Origin: Gammaproteobacteria bacterium RIFCSPHIGHO2_12_FULL_36_30
GTDB taxonomy: Bacteria; Pseudomonadota; Gammaproteobacteria; Coxiellales; Coxiellaceae
Assembly: GCA_001801815.1 (NCBI GenBank)
Contig: MGXU01000003.1
Coordinates: forward strand, 124,001-188,000
Direction of reading: 5' to 3'
DNA length: 64,000 bases
Each line of letters starts with the position of its first letter. The stretch's first letter is position 1. Shown piece after piece: positions 24,821 to 33,338 of the stretch. The position numbers and the translations under genes were made by a program. The notes under the pieces are model-generated. The model had not been told where the DNA came from. It saw only the letters and a program-made list of their open reading frames with translations, and ran no database searches.

Positions 24821-24839
24821 GAGAATGATAATCATTAAA
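24821..24839 (+). promoter_or_regulatory. Fur-box-like site upstream of cydA
   Basis: GAGAATGATAATCATTAAA matches the 19-bp Fur consensus GATAATGATAATCATTATC at 16 positions, including the whole central palindrome. It is 87 bp before the cydA ATG, between the divergent zinc-finger gene and cydA, so it could act on either. A fur gene is in the window at 61978. Confidence 0.6.
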
Positions 24840-24925
24840 TGCGCTAAAAAACATTAAAAGTAGACCAAAATATTAGATAATGCTAGATTAATGCATGATT
24901 TAACTACAGCAGGAAGATCACCGTG

Positions 24926-26488
24926 ATGCCTGACTTTTTTGTAACAGACTTATCCCGTCTTCAATTTGCTTTCACTGCTTTATTTCACTTTTTATTCGTG
25001 CCAATTACACTCGGAATGACCTGGATATTAGTTGCAATGGAAGGCGCCTATTTAAAAACAGGCAAACCTGTTTACAAAGATATGGTTCGTTTCTGGGGAA
25101 AATTATTAGCAATTAATTTTGCAATAGGCGTCATCAGCGGCATCACAATGGAATTTGAATTCGGATTAAATTGGGCCTATTTTTCTCGCATGATCGGCGG
25201 AAGTTTTGGTCCTGTTTTAGCAATCGAAGGCATCACCGCTTTTATGTTAGAAGCAACTATGTTTGGTTTATTCTTTTTTTCTTGGGATAAATTAAGTCGC
25301 CGCGCACATTTCATGGTGACTTTTTTTATGGCAATTGGTGCGAGCTTATCAATTGTAAATATTCTTGCTGCAAATAGTTGGATGCAACATCCTGTTGCAA
25401 CCAATTTTGATTATCGAAATATGACGCTGCAATTACACAGCATTGCATCACTTTATTTAGCAAACATGGCGCAAGTGCGCATCGGTCACGTTGCTTCTAG
25501 CGCATTTTTATTATCATCTATTTTTGTCATGGGAATTAGCGCTTATTATTTATTAAAAAAACAAGACACCGCTTTTGCGCTTCGTTCATTTGCAATTGCA
25601 GCGGGATTTGGTTTTATTGCTTCTATCATGGTTATTTTTTTTGGTGATCAAAGTGGATTACAAGTTTCAAAATACGAGCCTGAAAAAATGGCTGCAATTG
25701 AAGCGCAATGGCAAACACAAAAAGCGCCTGCTGCGTGGGATATTCTTGCTTGGCCTAATCAAGAAGAACAAAAAAATGATTTCACAGTTAAAATTCCATG
25801 GGCACTCAGTTTAATTGCAACGCATTCGCTAACGGGTACTGTTGAAGGTGCTGACTCCATTATTCAAAAATATGAAGTGCGTGTACAAAATGGTATTAAA
25901 GCTTACACCGCACTACATAAAATATGGGATAAAACAGCAACGCCCGCAGATATGGTTATTTATAATAAAAATGTAAATGATTTAGGATTTGCTTATTTAT
26001 TAAAGCCATTCACAAATAATGTTGAACAAGCAACGCCTGCCGACATTCTTGCGGCTGCAAAAAGTGGAATACCCAATATGTTAATTGCATTTTGGTCTTT
26101 TAGAATTATGATTGGTTGTTGGTGTCTCATGTTTTTATTGCTGATATTCGGTTTACGTTACATATGGAAAAATTCACTGCAAAATAAATCATTTTATTTG
26201 CGTTGTTGTTTATATGCTATACCATTGCCATTTCTTGCAGCAGAATGCGGCTGGATATTAGCAGAAGTCGGTCGTCAGCCTTGGTCAATTCACGATATTT
26301 TGCCAACATTTATGGGCACATCATCACTCAACGCTGCATCACTCATCACGAGTTTAATTTTATTTGCCTTATTTTACGGTGTTTTAATTGGTATCGAATT
26401 ATTTTTAATGTTTAAGTATGCGCGATTAGGGCCGAGCAGTTTAGGGACGGGAAAATATCATTTTGAAAATAGCACACTATCGAGGTAA
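24926..26488 (+). CDS. cydA: cytochrome bd ubiquinol oxidase subunit I
   Basis: CydA carries the three haems and the quinol site of the high-affinity, non-pumping cytochrome bd oxidase in the inner membrane. The N-terminus (LSRLQFAFTALFHFLFVPITLG) includes the haem b595 His. GVISGITMEFEFGLNW, GPVLAIEGITAFMLEATMFG and the Q-loop region (SGLQVSKYEPEKMAAIEAQW) are diagnostic, and the C-terminus has AAECGWILAEVGRQPW. The 520-residue length is typical. ATG 24926 has AGGAAG 9 bp upstream; GTG 24923 is possible. First gene of cydABX-cydDC. Confidence 0.97.
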   Translation: MPDFFVTDLSRLQFAFTALFHFLFVPITLGMTWILVAMEGAYLKTGKPVYKDMVRFWGKLLAINFAIGVISGITMEFEFGLNWAYFSRMIGGSFGPVLAIEGITAFMLEATMFGLFFFSWDKLSRRAHFMVTFFMAIGASLSIVNILAANSWMQHPVATNFDYRNMTLQLHSIASLYLANMAQVRIGHVASSAFLLSSIFVMGISAYYLLKKQDTAFALRSFAIAAGFGFIASIMVIFFGDQSGLQVSKYEPEKMAAIEAQWQTQKAPAAWDILAWPNQEEQKNDFTVKIPWALSLIATHSLTGTVEGADSIIQKYEVRVQNGIKAYTALHKIWDKTATPADMVIYNKNVNDLGFAYLLKPFTNNVEQATPADILAAAKSGIPNMLIAFWSFRIMIGCWCLMFLLLIFGLRYIWKNSLQNKSFYLRCCLYAIPLPFLAAECGWILAEVGRQPWSIHDILPTFMGTSSLNAASLITSLILFALFYGVLIGIELFLMFKYARLGPSSLGTGKYHFENSTLSR

Positions 26489-26493
26489 CGAGC

Positions 26494-27639
26494 ATGTTGG
26501 AATACACATTTCTAAAAATAGCTTGGTGGATGCTTATCGGCGCTGTTCTAATGGTTTATGCAACCACCGCCGGTTTTGATTCCGGCATCACAATGTATAT
26601 GCCTTTTTTACGCAACGAAATGGATCGTCGTATTGTTTTAAATACCAGTGCACCAACATGGGACGGAAATTTAACATGGATTGTATTTGCCGGCGGTGGA
26701 TTATTTGTCGTGTGGCCCGCTGTTTATAGCACATCATTTTCTGGTATGTATGCAGCAATGCTTTGCATTTTATTTTCGCTATTTTTGCGTCCACCCGGTT
26801 TTGAATATCGCAATAAAATTGATAGCGCAACATGGCGACGCACATGGGATTGGGCTTTATTTTTAAGTGGTGTTATCCCTGTTTTTGTTTTTGGTGTTGC
26901 GTTAGGAAATTGTTTTTTAGGATTTCCATTTTATTTTGATCCGCACACATATCGTGAATTTTGGACGGGAAATTTTTGGGATTTATTAAGTCCGTATGCA
27001 TTATTATCAGGCGTTGTTTCTGTGTTGATGGTTTTAATGCATGGTTCAGTATATTTACAGCGTCGCACTGAAGGTCATCTTCGTAAAATGGCTTTTAAAG
27101 TGCATTTTATTACAGCAATTTTATTATTAATCGGATTTACTATTTCAGGCCTATTATTAATGTATAAAATTACAGGCTATGAATTAATTTCATCCGCAAC
27201 TGTTCCAACACTTGAACCATTAAATAATGTTGTGCACAGCGGCGCTGGTTTTTGGATTCAATCTTTTAATGCATATCCATGGAAATATTTTGCGCCTGTT
27301 ATTGTTTATGCGGGAATTATTGAATCGATATGGGCTGCATATTATGGCTGGGTAACGACTGCATTTTGGGCAAGTTGTTTTGCTGTTGGCGGAATTGTTG
27401 GAACAGCCGGCGGAACATTATTTCCATTTTTAATGCCGTCTTCAACCAATCCCAATGAAAGTTTAACAGTATGGAATGCAACCTCTAGTCAATACGCTTT
27501 AAATGTGATGTTATATATGGCGGTTGTTTTGCTCGTCGTTATTTTGGCTTATAAAATATTTGCGTATCAAACCATTTGGGGTAAAAAATCAACGTTGAAT
27601 GCGGAAGATGTTATAAAAGACGAACATTCATTTTATTAA
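26494..27639 (+). CDS. cydB: cytochrome bd ubiquinol oxidase subunit II
   Basis: CydB is the structural partner of CydA with nine membrane helices. The 381-residue protein shows VYATTAGFDSGITMYMPFLRNEMDRRIVLNTSAPTWDGN (the GFDxG and N-x-x-x-P-x-W-D-G-N motifs), FLRPPGFEYRNKID, and GVALGNCFLGFPF. The gene begins 5 bp after cydA and is followed 9 bp later by cydX. Confidence 0.97.
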   Translation: MLEYTFLKIAWWMLIGAVLMVYATTAGFDSGITMYMPFLRNEMDRRIVLNTSAPTWDGNLTWIVFAGGGLFVVWPAVYSTSFSGMYAAMLCILFSLFLRPPGFEYRNKIDSATWRRTWDWALFLSGVIPVFVFGVALGNCFLGFPFYFDPHTYREFWTGNFWDLLSPYALLSGVVSVLMVLMHGSVYLQRRTEGHLRKMAFKVHFITAILLLIGFTISGLLLMYKITGYELISSATVPTLEPLNNVVHSGAGFWIQSFNAYPWKYFAPVIVYAGIIESIWAAYYGWVTTAFWASCFAVGGIVGTAGGTLFPFLMPSSTNPNESLTVWNATSSQYALNVMLYMAVVLLVVILAYKIFAYQTIWGKKSTLNAEDVIKDEHSFY

Positions 27640-27648
27640 GGAGAATTT

Positions 27649-27762
27649 ATGTTTTACGTTGTATTTGGATTAACCATTATTATTGCCGTTCTTTTCGGAA
27701 TTATTTTAACACTCAAAGTTGATCGTGCATCAGATGAAACACAAGCGAACACCCAATCTTAA
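27649..27762 (+). CDS. cydX: cytochrome bd small subunit CydX-like
   Basis: A 37-residue single-helix peptide (MFYVVFGLTIIIAVLFGIIL, then TLKVDR and a polar tail) starting 9 bp after cydB behind an AAGGAGAA ribosome site. Position, size and one N-terminal helix match CydX/CbdX, which stabilise the haems of cytochrome bd. The usual W near residue 6 is F here, and an acidic residue (D25) follows the helix as in CydX. Its last 29 bp overlap cydD in another frame. Confidence 0.85.
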   Translation: MFYVVFGLTIIIAVLFGIILTLKVDRASDETQANTQS

Positions 27763-28720
27763 TTATCGTTTTTTACTCAATCAATCAAAGCCAGCGCAAC
27801 GCTGGCTTTTTCTTTCTATCGCGTTGGGAATTATTGCTGGTATATTAATTATTATTCAGGCTGGAATTTTAGCAACCGTTATTGATCACGTTTATATACA
27901 TAACGCAACACGTCATGCACTTTTTTCTTTGTTATTAATATTAGTAATTATTATTTTATTACGTTCAGCATTAACTTGGATTAGAGAAATTGTTTCGTTT
28001 AATACTGCAAGACGAGTAAAAGAAACGGTTCGAAAAAATATTCTGGAAAAAATTTCAGCTTTGACGCCATTGGAATTAATGCAATATAAAACAGGTGAAT
28101 TGACTTCCATATTAATTGAACAAGTTGAAGCATTGCATGGATTTTTTGCAGATTATTTACCGCAAATGACCATTGCGGTTGCATTGCCACTGATTATTTT
28201 AATAATTGTGTTTACACAAAATTGGATTGCAGGATTAGTATTATTAATTACAGGACCGCTCATTCCTATTTTTATGGCATTAATTGGCATTGGCACCGCA
28301 AAATTAAAACAGGAAAGTTTTCAAACGCTCGCGCAAATGAGCGCACATTTTTTAGATATGTTGCAAGGATTAACAACATTGGTTTTATTTAATCGCGCAC
28401 GATCACAAACAAAATCAATTGAAACGATATCAAATGATTATCGCGAAAAAACAATGAAAATATTACGCGTTGCTTTTTTATCAACTGCGACATTAGAATT
28501 ATTCGGCACTATTTCAATTGCAATTATCGCGGTTTATTTAGGATTGGGATTACTAGGATTTTTAAAAGTTGGTTTTAGCGGCGTGCATATCACCTTGCAA
28601 CACGCATTATTTATTTTATTATTAGCGCCAGAATTTTTTATGCCACTTCGACAACTTGGCACATTTTATCATGCACGCGCAGAAGCAATTGGTGCGGCTG
28701 AGAGGATCATTTCATTATGA
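27734..28720 (+). CDS. cydD: CydD-like transporter subunit lacking the nucleotide-binding domain
   Basis: CydD normally pairs with CydC in the ABC exporter of cysteine and glutathione needed for cytochrome bd assembly. This 328-residue product contains the whole membrane domain: six helices, the TARRVKETVRKNILEKISALTP coupling region, TGELTSILIEQVEALHGFFADYLPQM and the end-of-TMD motif LLAPEFFMPLRQLGTFYHARAEAIGAAERI. It then stops. E. coli CydD is about 588 residues; the entire ATPase domain is absent, with no remnant before cydC, whose ATG overlaps this stop. ATG 27734 is preferred to the TTG at 27719. A clean domain loss, not a frameshift. Confidence 0.9.
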   Translation: MKHKRTPNLNYRFLLNQSKPAQRWLFLSIALGIIAGILIIIQAGILATVIDHVYIHNATRHALFSLLLILVIIILLRSALTWIREIVSFNTARRVKETVRKNILEKISALTPLELMQYKTGELTSILIEQVEALHGFFADYLPQMTIAVALPLIILIIVFTQNWIAGLVLLITGPLIPIFMALIGIGTAKLKQESFQTLAQMSAHFLDMLQGLTTLVLFNRARSQTKSIETISNDYREKTMKILRVAFLSTATLELFGTISIAIIAVYLGLGLLGFLKVGFSGVHITLQHALFILLLAPEFFMPLRQLGTFYHARAEAIGAAERIISL

Positions 28721-30375
28721 ACTCACTTTTATTTTTTACTAAAAAATTATCCGCTTATAAATCTGAATTAATCATCGGAATTTTACTCAGTATTGCGCTG
28801 AGCCTTTCATCCATTGCATTATTAACTTTATCTGGCTGGTTTATCAGTGCTTCCGCATTCGCAGGATTAACAATTATTTCCGCAGCTGCATTTAATTATT
28901 TTATTCCCGCCAGCATGATTCGCCTGCTCGCCTTTATCCGAATTCTATCGCGCTATTTTGATCGTGTCATTAATCATGATTTCACTTTTCGCATTTTAAG
29001 CACATTACGCATTTGGTTTTATGAAAAATTAATTCCGCTCACGCCAGCGCAATTAATGCAACATCGTAGCAGTGATTTATTAAATCGCATTGTGCACGAT
29101 ATCGATACGCTCGATCATTTATATTTAAATGTTTTATCACCAATTATAGTCGCATTATTTTTATTATTCACAATCACATTTTTTACCGCTTATTTCACAA
29201 TACATTTAGCAAGTATTATATTTATTATTTTTGCAATCACATTAACATTCATTCCGTGGATCACATATAGAAAATCAAAGGTGATTGGCAAAAAAATTCA
29301 AGACAGCACAGCGCAGCTGCGTATTCAAACAATCGATTTCTTACAGGGATTTGTTGATTTATTATTATATGTAAAAAAAGAAGATCGTTTAACGGGAATA
29401 AAAAAAGCAAATGACGAATTAATGTGTGCGCAAAGAAAATTAGCAATATTAAAAGGATTTACAATGAGCATGACACAATTATTATCTGGTCTCACCATCT
29501 GGTTAATTTTATTCTGCGGTATTCCACTTGTTCAAAATAATATAATTACTGGCGCTGAATTAGCAATGATTGTTTTATTAATTATTGCGACATTTGAACA
29601 ATCACTTTCGCTGCCATTTGCATTTTTATCATTAGGAAAAACAAAAGCTGCAGCAGATCGATTATTATCAATCACAGAAAAGAAACCATCTGTTACTTTT
29701 TCACACGAAGCACATCCAACACAATACGATATTATTTTTAAAGATGTGTATTTTACTTATCCTGGCAGCACAAATTCAATACTGAATAATTTCAATTTAA
29801 CCATTCCCGCAAAAACGCATTTAGGGATTTCAGGTGTTTCGGGTGTTGGAAAAACAACTATTGCAAATTTATTAGCACGCATTTGGGATCCAACATCTGG
29901 TGAAATTACCATTGGCGGAATTAATTTAAAAGATTTTTCTGAAGCGAATTTACGACAAACGATTTCATTTGTTACACAACAAGTTCATATTTTTAATAAT
30001 TCTGTACGAGAAAATATTGCATTTGTACGCGATAATGTAACTAATGCAGAAATATTTTCTGTACTCGAAAAAGTTGACATGGAAAATCATATTCGTGCAT
30101 TGCCTGATGGATTAAATACTATCATGGGTGAATTTGGAAAAAACTTTTCAGGCGGACAAATTCGTCGCATTGCAATCGCACGCGCATTATTATTAAATTC
30201 TCCCATTTTAATTTTAGATGAACCCTCTGCAGGTTTAGAAGATGCACTGATGCAACAGATTTGGAAAAATTGCGAAGCTGATTTTGAAAATAAAACGGTG
30301 ATTGTGATGACGCATGATGAGAAGTTATTGAAAAATATGAGCGATCATTTCACCATATGCTCAATCCAAGAATAA
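28717..30375 (+). CDS. cydC: CydC ABC transporter subunit, full length
   Basis: The 552-residue CydC-like half transporter has six membrane helices and a complete ATPase domain: Walker A GVSGVGKTT (about residue 375), Q-loop SFVTQQVHIF, signature FSGGQIRRIAIARALL, Walker B ILILDEPSAGLED and H-loop VIVMTHD. The TMD features (LTLSGWFISASAFAG, FIRILSRYFDRVINHDFTFRIL) are CydC-specific. The start overlaps the cydD stop by 4 bp. With an NBD-less CydD, this would be the only ATPase of the complex unless CydC forms a homodimer. Its 3' end overlaps the next, convergent gene by 31 bp. Confidence 0.94.
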   Translation: MNSLLFFTKKLSAYKSELIIGILLSIALSLSSIALLTLSGWFISASAFAGLTIISAAAFNYFIPASMIRLLAFIRILSRYFDRVINHDFTFRILSTLRIWFYEKLIPLTPAQLMQHRSSDLLNRIVHDIDTLDHLYLNVLSPIIVALFLLFTITFFTAYFTIHLASIIFIIFAITLTFIPWITYRKSKVIGKKIQDSTAQLRIQTIDFLQGFVDLLLYVKKEDRLTGIKKANDELMCAQRKLAILKGFTMSMTQLLSGLTIWLILFCGIPLVQNNIITGAELAMIVLLIIATFEQSLSLPFAFLSLGKTKAAADRLLSITEKKPSVTFSHEAHPTQYDIIFKDVYFTYPGSTNSILNNFNLTIPAKTHLGISGVSGVGKTTIANLLARIWDPTSGEITIGGINLKDFSEANLRQTISFVTQQVHIFNNSVRENIAFVRDNVTNAEIFSVLEKVDMENHIRALPDGLNTIMGEFGKNFSGGQIRRIAIARALLLNSPILILDEPSAGLEDALMQQIWKNCEADFENKTVIVMTHDEKLLKNMSDHFTICSIQE

Positions 30376-31937
30376 CCAACTCTTTCACCATTTATTGTTG
30401 GCACAGCAGCACCTTCATAATATTGCGTAATACTGCTTGAAAATAATGTATTTTGTGTGATCGGCGAAATTGCACGCACTGTGATTACAATGTCTTGCGA
30501 TGGATCATCAGCGGAATTATTTTTTGCTAATTGATCAGCGTATGCTGCCATTGCGTAACGCAACGGTGTATTTGCTTTAATTGTAATCGTAATTTTTTGC
30601 GCCCACGGAAATGCCATATTAAATTTACTCGGAACAAATTGATCTAATTTTACTGAATAAGGCGGTGTTTCTGTTGTGCCAACATTTGGTAGTGCAGGAT
30701 TTTGTGGGTATAAAGTTTCTAACGTTGAGAATGCAGAATCAATTTCGTTGGGAATAAATCCAGAATAAAAATTTGCCCAACCAAAATTAGACCATGCTAT
30801 ATTATTAGTTGTTTGATCATTTGGATTTTTTTCATTTTTATTCCAAAAAACTGAAAATACAATTGTTGCGCCTGCGTATTTGCCACGTGTAAATGAAACT
30901 GGAATCCAATTGCCATTATATAATCCCGATGTTTTTAAATTTCCAAGCTCACTCATTTTTTTATTTGATAAATTAAATTTTTGATTTGCATTGCTCGGTA
31001 ATACCTGCTGTATTAAATTAGCCAGTTTTTGATTTCCTGTTACACCGTTCGCACCTGCACGGTCGACTGGACCAAAATCATTCCACAACATTCCATTATT
31101 TCCAGAAAAAGTATATGTTGATTTATATCCTGTTTTTACAGCGCCAACTGCATTAAATATAACATTCCAATTTAAAACTTTTAATCTGGGTTGTGCAATT
31201 TCGGATTCAACATTGTAACCATTTCCACTATTATTTAACGACGGTATTAATTGTGGCCCAACATAACCACCACCCATGCCTTCCATTGTTGCACCGCGCT
31301 CATCAACAACATCAACAGAAAATGAATATGTATAAGGCATTACAGTTGATGTGCCACTGCTTGCATTGTATTTCCATAAAAAAGTTGTGCCGACACCACT
31401 CAAATTATAATGTTGTCCTGGTTGACCAACCCAACCTTTAAATAAAGGTGGTTGTGGTGTGCGTGTTGTTGAAGTGAAATGCCATTGCGCAGAAGAATCA
31501 ATTAATGATGTGGCAGAAACAGAAAATTTTTCTAGTGTTGCGCTCGATTGAACCGCATCTAAACTTTGTGCGATCGCTTGCAGTACATTATTTTTACCAC
31601 CATAAGTGCTGTTGCTAAAAAAGAAATGTCCATCACTTTTAAATGCAAAATCAAATGCGTGAAACCCTAGTCCGCTTTTTCCAGTACGTGCAAATTGCGC
31701 AACGGTTGTTTGTAAAGAAAATTGTTCGTTTGCATTTTCAACTGTACCGCTGTAATCCCAAGTGTATTCACCTTTATCTGCACACAATGCATCAGGCATT
31801 TTAAAATATGGAATATCGCCCGTTAAAATAGGCAATGTATCGCCACTTGGATCAACTGGAATACCGCAATTATCCGCATAAGTTGCAACAGAAAATAAAA
31901 GTGTAATGCTTAAAAAAATCGATGTTATCAATTTCAC
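30345..31937 (-). CDS. large exported protein, unknown (weakly AttH/CrtC lipocalin-like)
   Basis: A 530-residue protein with a signal peptide (MKLITSIFLSITLLFSVATYA). The rest is beta-rich, with many aromatic residues and no repeats. Segments such as GEYTWDYSGTVEN and QFSLQTTVAQFARTG, then GLGFHAFDFAFKSDGHFFFS, recall the lipocalin-like AttH/CrtC fold (W-x-Y-x-G-x-L followed by F-x-x-Q-x-x-x-F-R), but I am not sure. Likely periplasmic or secreted by type II. It converges on and overlaps the end of cydC by 31 bp. A hairpin lies directly upstream of its ribosome site. Confidence 0.6.
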   Translation of the reverse strand: MKLITSIFLSITLLFSVATYADNCGIPVDPSGDTLPILTGDIPYFKMPDALCADKGEYTWDYSGTVENANEQFSLQTTVAQFARTGKSGLGFHAFDFAFKSDGHFFFSNSTYGGKNNVLQAIAQSLDAVQSSATLEKFSVSATSLIDSSAQWHFTSTTRTPQPPLFKGWVGQPGQHYNLSGVGTTFLWKYNASSGTSTVMPYTYSFSVDVVDERGATMEGMGGGYVGPQLIPSLNNSGNGYNVESEIAQPRLKVLNWNVIFNAVGAVKTGYKSTYTFSGNNGMLWNDFGPVDRAGANGVTGNQKLANLIQQVLPSNANQKFNLSNKKMSELGNLKTSGLYNGNWIPVSFTRGKYAGATIVFSVFWNKNEKNPNDQTTNNIAWSNFGWANFYSGFIPNEIDSAFSTLETLYPQNPALPNVGTTETPPYSVKLDQFVPSKFNMAFPWAQKITITIKANTPLRYAMAAYADQLAKNNSADDPSQDIVITVRAISPITQNTLFSSSITQYYEGAAVPTINGERVGYSWIEHMVK

Positions 31938-31946
31938 AAAAACCTA

Positions 31947-31973
31947 CCTGCGATTAAATCGCTTTAATGCAGG
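31947..31973 (-). promoter_or_regulatory. 5'-UTR hairpin touching the ribosome site of the exported protein gene
   Basis: CCTGC-G-ATTAAA and TTTAAT-GCAGG form an 11-bp stem with one bulge and a 4-base loop. In the minus-strand transcript its 3' side runs into AGGTAGG, the ribosome site of the gene starting at 31937. It could modulate translation, or be an operator. Confidence 0.35.
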
Positions 31974-32092
31974 CAAGTATAGTCAACAAAAATTACAATA
32001 AATTCGCATTTTTTGCTATGAAATAGGCGGTTTTTGATATATTTTGTAGAATCAAGGGATTGTGATGATTGAAATAAAAAAATAATATTACT

Positions 32093-33328
32093 TTAAGTTA
32101 ATTCAATTATTGCAGCCTTCGTACCTTCAACCATATTCTTAAGTCGAACCAATCTATCGCATAATTTTTTAAGATTACTATTTGGTTCTTTTGCAGCAGC
32201 ATCTGCAACCCATCCTGAAGGTTCAATTACTACATGGGGTGAATTCATAATTCTCATAAGTCGATTAACTTCTGCAATCATGTTATTAGTTGAAATTAAC
32301 TTTTCACTTGGCTTAAATCCAGCAAATCCAAAATCAAAGTTATTTTTTCTAGCTTTATACTTTATTTGAACTCCGACAAGATCTTTTTTTAATTGTGTCA
32401 ACTGTAAACGACTATTGTCATCATCTGTGAATTTTTTCGATTTAAAAAGGTTACAAGTAAATAAATTTGATTCTGCATCTTGATCAATTTCTTCAAAAAT
32501 ATTTTTTTCTTTTAAACTTAATTGTATTTCTTTGATAAAATTTTTAGAAAAATTTTTTTCTTTCAAGCAAGGTTGGTATGTTGCGACGGCTTCAAATATC
32601 TTTTGAGTTTTATTTTGTATTGTAGAATCTTTTGCAAAATGTTCTGTAAATTTTTTTACAAGCGTTGAAATTATTTTTTGATCATAAACTATTTCTTCAG
32701 CGAGCAAAAAATAAAAATCATTCTTGCAGTAATCACCATTCTCCTTAACAAGCTCATCATCAGGATCATTAATAGAAAAAATAGCATCAACATCATCATC
32801 GTCAAACAAATATTGTTTTTGTAGATCACCAACAATGCCTGTTAGCAATGTATTTTTAATCTCCACTATTTGTTTCGAAAAATCGGGTAAAATTGGTAAG
32901 GTCATAACCGTTTCAACAATTTTACACAACAAATCTTCTTTGTATTTTGCAAAATTACTTAAGTTTGGATTTTTTTTGGGATCTAAAATATCTTCATCTG
33001 GAATTGGGTTATATTTTCCTACACTTTTCTCATTTATTTCATTAACCCAACTCATTGTATCATTGTGTATTTTAAGTATGGATTCGTACAGTTTAAAAAC
33101 TTCAGAATATTCACTGACAATCCGTGTACCATAAAATTTATTCTGTATATTCTTTTTTATTTCAGAAGAAAGTCCATCACATTGAAAAAAAGTGTGTATC
33201 AATTCATAGATATAATTAATTCTAGAATCATCCGTAAGGAGCTCTAGATTATTCGACGAATCAGGATAATAGTATTGAACAAGACATACAAAAAATAGTT
33301 TTTTTGGATGTGTATCAAGTATTCTCAT
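32093..33328 (-). CDS. hypothetical cytoplasmic protein, possible effector
   Basis: A 411-residue hydrophilic, mainly helical protein (Lys/Asp/Glu/Asn-rich), without signal peptide or membrane helix. I recognise no family. It begins 10 bp after the lpxK stop on the same strand, so it probably rides on the msbA-lpxK transcript. Core codon usage is more AT-rich than in the neighbours and there is no synteny reason for it here, suggesting an accessory gene. An effector role is a guess from the Dot/Icm context; the C-terminus (LKNMVEGTKAAIIELT) lacks the usual Glu-rich E-block. Confidence 0.55.
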   Translation of the reverse strand: MRILDTHPKKLFFVCLVQYYYPDSSNNLELLTDDSRINYIYELIHTFFQCDGLSSEIKKNIQNKFYGTRIVSEYSEVFKLYESILKIHNDTMSWVNEINEKSVGKYNPIPDEDILDPKKNPNLSNFAKYKEDLLCKIVETVMTLPILPDFSKQIVEIKNTLLTGIVGDLQKQYLFDDDDVDAIFSINDPDDELVKENGDYCKNDFYFLLAEEIVYDQKIISTLVKKFTEHFAKDSTIQNKTQKIFEAVATYQPCLKEKNFSKNFIKEIQLSLKEKNIFEEIDQDAESNLFTCNLFKSKKFTDDDNSRLQLTQLKKDLVGVQIKYKARKNNFDFGFAGFKPSEKLISTNNMIAEVNRLMRIMNSPHVVIEPSGWVADAAAKEPNSNLKKLCDRLVRLKNMVEGTKAAIIELT

Positions 33329-33338
33329 AGAGATAATC

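Noticed and set aside
28690-28740. Frameshift explaining the short CydD
   Set aside because: No CydD ATPase sequence continues in any frame; the next codons are the CydC start and its N-terminal helices.
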